Source of the DNA: Olsenella sp. Marseille-P4559
GTDB taxonomy: Bacteria; Actinomycetota; Coriobacteriia; Coriobacteriales; Atopobiaceae
NCBI RefSeq assembly: GCF_900605015.1
Contig: NZ_LR027573.1
Location: 80,375 to 144,374 of the forward strand
Direction of reading: 5' to 3'
Length of the DNA stretch: 64,000 bases
The notes below the pieces were generated by a model, which saw only the letters and a list, made by a program, of their open reading frames with translations, had not been told where the DNA came from and made no database searches. Within the stretch, counting starts at the first letter, position 1. Every line of letters begins with the position of its first letter. Made by a program: the position numbers and the translations under genes. Shown one piece after another: positions 60,244 through 64,000 of this stretch.

Positions 60244-61284
60244 ATGACTGCATGGAAGCGCCTGGGTGACACCATCGCCCACAACATGGTGTTTCTCGTC
60301 CCACTCTGCCTGGCGCTTGGCGTCTGCGCACCCAACGTGTTTATCCCGCTTAAGCCCCTTATCACGCCCATGTTTGCCTTTGTGACCTTCCAGGGTTCGC
60401 TGGGGAACAATTTCCACAACCTCGCACGCACCTTTAGGCGGCCCGCCCCCATGCTGGCTGCCATAGCTATCTCCCAGGTGCTTATGCCCCTCATGGGCCG
60501 GGTACTGGGAGGCCTTCTCTTCTCGGACCCCAGTATTGTCGCGGGCATCGTGCTTGAGTACTCCGTGCCTATCGCCGTCACCTCGACGATGTGGATTGGC
60601 ATCTACGCAGGCGACATGTCGCTTGCCCTGGGCACGCTTCTCATCTCGACGCTCATCTCGCCCGTGACCATCCCTGCAACGCTTGGCCTTCTGGTTGGGG
60701 CCACGGTTCAGGTGGACGCCGCCGGCATGTTCATTGACATGCTGGCCATGATTGCCGTGCCCGCCTTGGCGGCCACGGCGCTCAACCAGGTAACGGACGG
60801 TCGCACCGAGACGCAGCTCTCCCCTGCCCTGGCCCCTCTCGCCCGCATTTTCGTAATCCTGGTGATCACGACCAACTCCGCGAGCCTTCACGACTTCATG
60901 TTCAGCCTCACGCCCGAGCTGGCCGGCGTCATGGTGTTTATCGCGCTCATGGCGTCCTCGGGCTACCTGTGGGGCTTTGCGGCAGCGCGCCTCATGGGCC
61001 TGGGACGCGAGCGATCCGTGACGCTCACGTTCTGCTCGGCTCTGCGAAACATCTCGGCGGGTGCCGTCATTGCGCAGACGTACTTTCCCGCAGCGACCAT
61101 GTTTCCTGTGATGACGGGGACGCTCTTCAACCAGTTCCTTGCCGCCGTCTTTGGCCGCATGTTCTCGCGCACCTTCTCGCCGGAAACCGGCGAGAAGGAC
61201 GCAGGCACACCAGTGGTGGCGACGTGTACTAGACCTGTTCGAGCGAATACGCGTAGTGCGAGCCCGAGACCCACTCGTGGTTGA
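60244..61284 (+). CDS. Bile acid:sodium symporter (BASS) family transporter
   Basis: A 346-residue membrane protein with about nine to ten helices from the ATG at 60244 (MTAWKRLGDTIAHN), with AGGGGAG about ten bases upstream. Family features: FVTFQGSLGNNFHN, a polar segment LEYSVPIAVTSTMW in the ion/substrate crossover, and LTFCSALRNISAGAVIA. The substrate could be a bile acid or another organic anion; gut Coriobacteriia handle bile acids, but the sequence does not decide. Its 3' end overlaps the convergent phosphoesterase by 56 bases. Confidence 0.82.
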   Translation: MTAWKRLGDTIAHNMVFLVPLCLALGVCAPNVFIPLKPLITPMFAFVTFQGSLGNNFHNLARTFRRPAPMLAAIAISQVLMPLMGRVLGGLLFSDPSIVAGIVLEYSVPIAVTSTMWIGIYAGDMSLALGTLLISTLISPVTIPATLGLLVGATVQVDAAGMFIDMLAMIAVPALAATALNQVTDGRTETQLSPALAPLARIFVILVITTNSASLHDFMFSLTPELAGVMVFIALMASSGYLWGFAAARLMGLGRERSVTLTFCSALRNISAGAVIAQTYFPAATMFPVMTGTLFNQFLAAVFGRMFSRTFSPETGEKDAGTPVVATCTRPVRANTRSASPRPTRG

Positions 61285-62275
61285 GGAAGTCTCGCATGCA
61301 GAACTCGACGGCCTGCTCGTGATGGCGAACCAACCAGCCGAATGAGTCGTAGCTATCGTCATCGGCGAGGTAGGTCTCGCCCTGGGCGTAGGCGTAGGCC
61401 ACAGATCCCGTACCCACAAAGAGGTTGGTGCCACGGCTACGCTGGACCACGTCGGGGTACGCATGGGTGTGACCGCTGAAGAGGATGGTCCCCGGGTGCG
61501 AGAAGATCACGGAGCGGACGTCATCGTCGTCCTCGAGGGAGTTGTCGTGGCCCCACCCGCCGGGAAAGGAGTCCGTGACGGTGTACTTCAGGGGCTCGTG
61601 GACAAAGACAAACGACGGCGCGCCCGCAGCCTCGTCCTCATCGAGAAGGCCCGAGAGCCAGGACAGCTGCGTAGAGCTGAGCCGAAAGGTGTCAGTTGAC
61701 GAGACGTCATCGGGCGAGACGTACTCGTCTGGCCCGAGCACGATCACATGCGAGCCTCCCACGTAGCGGTCGTAGTAGACCGAGCTGTTGTTCGTCCTCC
61801 CCAGGAAGTTGGCGTGGAGGCTCTCGACGCCTTCTGGCGTATAGCTGTCGTCACCCATCTGCTCGTGGTTGCCCATCACGCAGGTGAACGACTGGGGAAA
61901 CGAGAGGCCCGCAGCCTTTGCGCGCCGCTTGAAGATGTCGTACTGGTACTGGTAGCCGTTGTTGGTCAGGTCACCGTTGAGGACGATTGAGTCTACGGCA
62001 TCCCAGCGCTGCACAATGTCATCGAGGGCGTTCTCGAGGTTGCCATCGTAGTCTGGCTCGTCGTCGTCCACGTGCGTATCGCTCATGACCGCCATGGACG
62101 AGACAAGCGCGCCGTACATTCCCTCGGCGACAGGCGCAGCGTCGGTCAAGGGTTCGAGGGCACGGCCGTCCTCGCTTGCGGAGGCCGGATCGGCGGACGT
62201 GAGCCCGGCGATGGCGGTCACGGATGCGCAGGCGATGGCACCCGCCTGGATGAACTGTCTTCTCGTGAGGCTCAC
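61229..62275 (-). CDS. Tat-exported calcineurin-like metallophosphoesterase
   Basis: A 348-residue protein. The N-terminus is a twin-arginine signal peptide: SLTRRQFIQAGAIACASVTA, with an Ala-rich cleavage region before DPASASED. Metal-binding motifs follow: AVMSDTHVDDD, LNGDLTNNG, MGNHEQ, FVHEPLK and FSGHTHAYPD. It acts outside the membrane, on a phosphoester or phosphate diester. It is a direct user of the Tat system for which a TatA-like protein is encoded at 7132-7488. Confidence 0.87.
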   Translation of the reverse strand: MSLTRRQFIQAGAIACASVTAIAGLTSADPASASEDGRALEPLTDAAPVAEGMYGALVSSMAVMSDTHVDDDEPDYDGNLENALDDIVQRWDAVDSIVLNGDLTNNGYQYQYDIFKRRAKAAGLSFPQSFTCVMGNHEQMGDDSYTPEGVESLHANFLGRTNNSSVYYDRYVGGSHVIVLGPDEYVSPDDVSSTDTFRLSSTQLSWLSGLLDEDEAAGAPSFVFVHEPLKYTVTDSFPGGWGHDNSLEDDDDVRSVIFSHPGTILFSGHTHAYPDVVQRSRGTNLFVGTGSVAYAYAQGETYLADDDSYDSFGWLVRHHEQAVEFCMRDFLNHEWVSGSHYAYSLEQV

Positions 62276-62436
62276 GGTGGCTCCCCTCGTCGTTCAGCTA
62301 CCTTGAATTCCAAGGTAGGACACGAGGCTTAAATGCCACTGAAGCGCCAACGCTCAGGAGGCCAAAATGGGCCAGGCAACACCGAAGCGGCGCAACGCTC
62401 GACAGGAGCTTAACGGGAGGTTATCGCTTGCTGAAA

Positions 62437-62465
62437 TGAGACAAGGGGACTGTCTCCCTGTCTCA
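62437..62465. repeat. REP-like stop-codon hairpin (copy 3)
   Basis: Arms TGAGACAAGGG and CCCTGTCTCA (one base shorter) with the GGACTGTC dyad, three bases after the DAHP synthase stop. Same family as 10116-10156. Confidence 0.65.
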
Positions 62466-62467
62466 CT

Positions 62468-63496
62468 TTACAGGCGCTCGGCCATATCGCGTACCAGGCG
62501 CTCCGTGCCCTCCCAGCCAATGCACGCGTCGGTGATGGACTGCCCGTACACGCCACCGCCCACGGGTTGGCTGCCATCCACGAGGTAGGACTCCACCATA
62601 AACCCGCGGAAGAGCCCCGCGACGCGCTCGGAGCGCCGCACCGAGTCGAGCACCTCGTCCACGATGCGCGGCTGCTCAAGCGGCCTCTTGCCAGAGTTGT
62701 CGTGGTTGCAGTCGATAATCACCGCAGGGAACTCGAACTTCTCGGGATCGTACTTGTCCGCAAGGCGCTCGAGGTACTCGTAGTGGTAGTTGGGATACGT
62801 CGTGCCGTCCGGCCCCACGTAGCCGCGAAGCACCGCGTGCGCAAGAGGGTTTCCGGTGGTCTCGACCTCCCAGTTGCGGAAGATGAAGGTCTGCCGCGCC
62901 TGCGCGGCATAGATGGAGTTGAGCAGCACCGCTGTGGAGCCGCCCGTGGGGTTCTTCATGCCCACGGGCATGGGCACGCCGCTTGCCACCAGGCGGTGCT
63001 CCTGGTTCTCAACCGAGCGCGCGCCCACGGCAACATAGGCGAGAAGGTCAACGAGATACTGGTAGTTGGCCGGGTAAAGCATCTCGTCGGCCGTGAACAT
63101 GCCCGTCGCCTCCACCACGTGCAGGTGCATGCGCCGGATGGCCTTCACGCCTTCGAGAAGGTCCGCCGGGGCATCCGGGTCGGGGTTGTGGAGCAGGCCC
63201 TTGTAGCCGGTGCCGCGCGTACGCGGCTTGTTGGTGTAGACGCGAGGTACCACAAGGAGCTTGTCCTTGACCTCATCGGCAAGCTTGGCGAGGCGCGTGA
63301 CATAGTCAAGCACCGAGTCCTCGCGGTCGGCCGAGCAGGGCCCAGCCACCAGCAGGCGGCGCGAGGACTCGCCGCGGATAATGGCGGCGACCTCGGCATC
63401 GAGGGCGGGCTTTCTCGACGCCATCTCTGCGGAGAGGGGCATCTCCTCGCGAATCTCCATGGGGATGGGCAGGCGGCGCTTGAAGTGCATGGTCAT
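62468..63496 (-). CDS. 3-deoxy-7-phosphoheptulonate (DAHP) synthase, class I
   Basis: A 342-residue enzyme, AroF/G/H type, condensing phosphoenolpyruvate and erythrose 4-phosphate in the first shikimate step. Motifs: LLVAGPCSADREDSVL, KPRTRGTGYKGLLHNP, GMKNPTGGSTAVLLN, and DCNHDNSGKRP. The ATG at 63496 or the next at 63490 (both after GAGGAA) is the start. The N-terminal regulatory loop is short, as in the phenylalanine or tyrosine-regulated forms. Confidence 0.93.
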   Translation of the reverse strand: MTMHFKRRLPIPMEIREEMPLSAEMASRKPALDAEVAAIIRGESSRRLLVAGPCSADREDSVLDYVTRLAKLADEVKDKLLVVPRVYTNKPRTRGTGYKGLLHNPDPDAPADLLEGVKAIRRMHLHVVEATGMFTADEMLYPANYQYLVDLLAYVAVGARSVENQEHRLVASGVPMPVGMKNPTGGSTAVLLNSIYAAQARQTFIFRNWEVETTGNPLAHAVLRGYVGPDGTTYPNYHYEYLERLADKYDPEKFEFPAVIIDCNHDNSGKRPLEQPRIVDEVLDSVRRSERVAGLFRGFMVESYLVDGSQPVGGGVYGQSITDACIGWEGTERLVRDMAERL

Positions 63497-63745
63497 GGTG
63501 GGCGGTTCCTCTCGTCGTGCTCGCGGGCTGCGCTCCGGCAAGAATTGCCACAGAGAAGGCCGCGATTTGTTCTCACACAGTATGACGTGGGCGAAGGACG
63601 GCGCATATCGGCAAGCGGCCACTCGTGCGCCTTCCGTAACATGCCCACAAGCCGCACGCCAGCAGCCGAGCGGCTGGGCATACTATGGCATGCGAGAGAT
63701 GCGCCGGCTTAAGGCGCCGACACCACACCAGGCCAAGGAGGCACC

Positions 63746-64000
63746 ATGCCCTGCACCACCATCCTTGTTGGCAAGAAGGCCAGCTACGATGGGTCGACCA
63801 TCGTCGCCAGAAACGAGGACTCCGCAAACGGCGAGTTCAACCCCAAGCGGTTCTGCGTCATCGACCCCAGGGGCCGCACCAGCTACACCTCGAAGATCTC
63901 ACACCTCACGGTGCCACTGCCAGAAGAGGGTGACGTACGCTACACGGCCGTGCCCAATGCCGACCTCTCCCGGGGCCTCTGGGAGGAGGCAGGCTTCTCG
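63746..64000 (+). CDS. C69-family dipeptidase, 5' part (runs off the window)
   Basis: The ATG at 63746 follows AAGGAGG. The N-terminus MPCTTILVGKKASYDGSTIV starts with the catalytic Cys after short processing, as in the Ntn-hydrolase PepD/C69 family (CTTILVGKKAS), followed by ARNEDSANGEF. Only the first 85 codons are present; the stop lies beyond 64000. Confidence 0.87.
   Translation, partial: MPCTTILVGKKASYDGSTIVARNEDSANGEFNPKRFCVIDPRGRTSYTSKISHLTVPLPEEGDVRYTAVPNADLSRGLWEEAGFS

Overview
The window is high-GC DNA from an anaerobic actinobacterium, most likely class Coriobacteriia (Atopobiaceae/Olsenella-like). This placement is an inference. It rests on a pyruvate:ferredoxin oxidoreductase instead of pyruvate dehydrogenase, a GluQ-type synthetase, an RF2 gene without a programmed frameshift, a 16S 5' region reading AGAGTTCGATCC, abundant PTS and patatin genes, and the overall gene style. 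No database was searched.

Layout. 1-9.9 kb holds housekeeping genes: disA, clpC, a lysS fused to an HD domain, greA, a tatA-like gene ending in a zinc ribbon, a spermidine-synthase-like methyltransferase-fold protein and a GH13 glycosidase. 10-13.3 kb is a decay zone with a broken Cof-type phosphatase, a 33-codon Abi_2 remnant and a sortase-anchored adhesin carrying several frameshifts and a stop. 13.3-17.2 kb is an operon of glycosyltransferase, LytS-type kinase, LytTR regulator and phosphoesterase. 17.2-19.2 kb is an endonuclease-like gene flanked by palindromic repeat arrays. 19.3-29.6 kb holds nifJ, gluQ, tRNA-Ser, tRNA-Arg, a patatin next to a perfect LexA-type box, and serS.

30.03-36.63 kb is a compact integrative element inserted in the 3' end of tRNA-Leu(CAG). 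It has a 33-bp att duplication, an integrase, a small excisionase-like protein, a primase/AAA-ATPase replication protein, a Cro/CI-like regulator and candidate integrase arm sites near both ends. It has no relaxase, capsid or transposase gene. 36.7-42.8 kb is a sugar-acid-type PTS operon (ascorbate-family IIA-IIB-IIC) with three unrelated pyruvate-type aldolases and a SIS isomerase, read divergently from a DeoR regulator. Then follow yitT, prfB, secA and a large BTAD/ATPase activator. 52.2-57.2 kb is a complete rRNA operon on the minus strand (16S-23S-5S, no spacer tRNA). Upstream of it lies a gene for a winged-helix-like protein with an RGG/RGGY tail. The window ends with an oxidoreductase, a BASS transporter, a Tat-exported phosphoesterase, DAHP synthase and the start of a C69 dipeptidase.

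The most striking unexplained signal is a family of intergenic repeat arrays at four loci (about 10.0, 17.3, 19.0 and 29.8 kb). Each unit is a 48-bp imperfect dyad, TGGCA-N13-GTGCGTACGCAC-N13-TGCCA. The cores are spaced 73, 84 and 73 bp (one spacing is 83), close to 7 and 8 helical turns. The 84-bp linker carries a conserved GTTTGCCCAGTTGG motif. Two of the arrays flank a putative nuclease gene.
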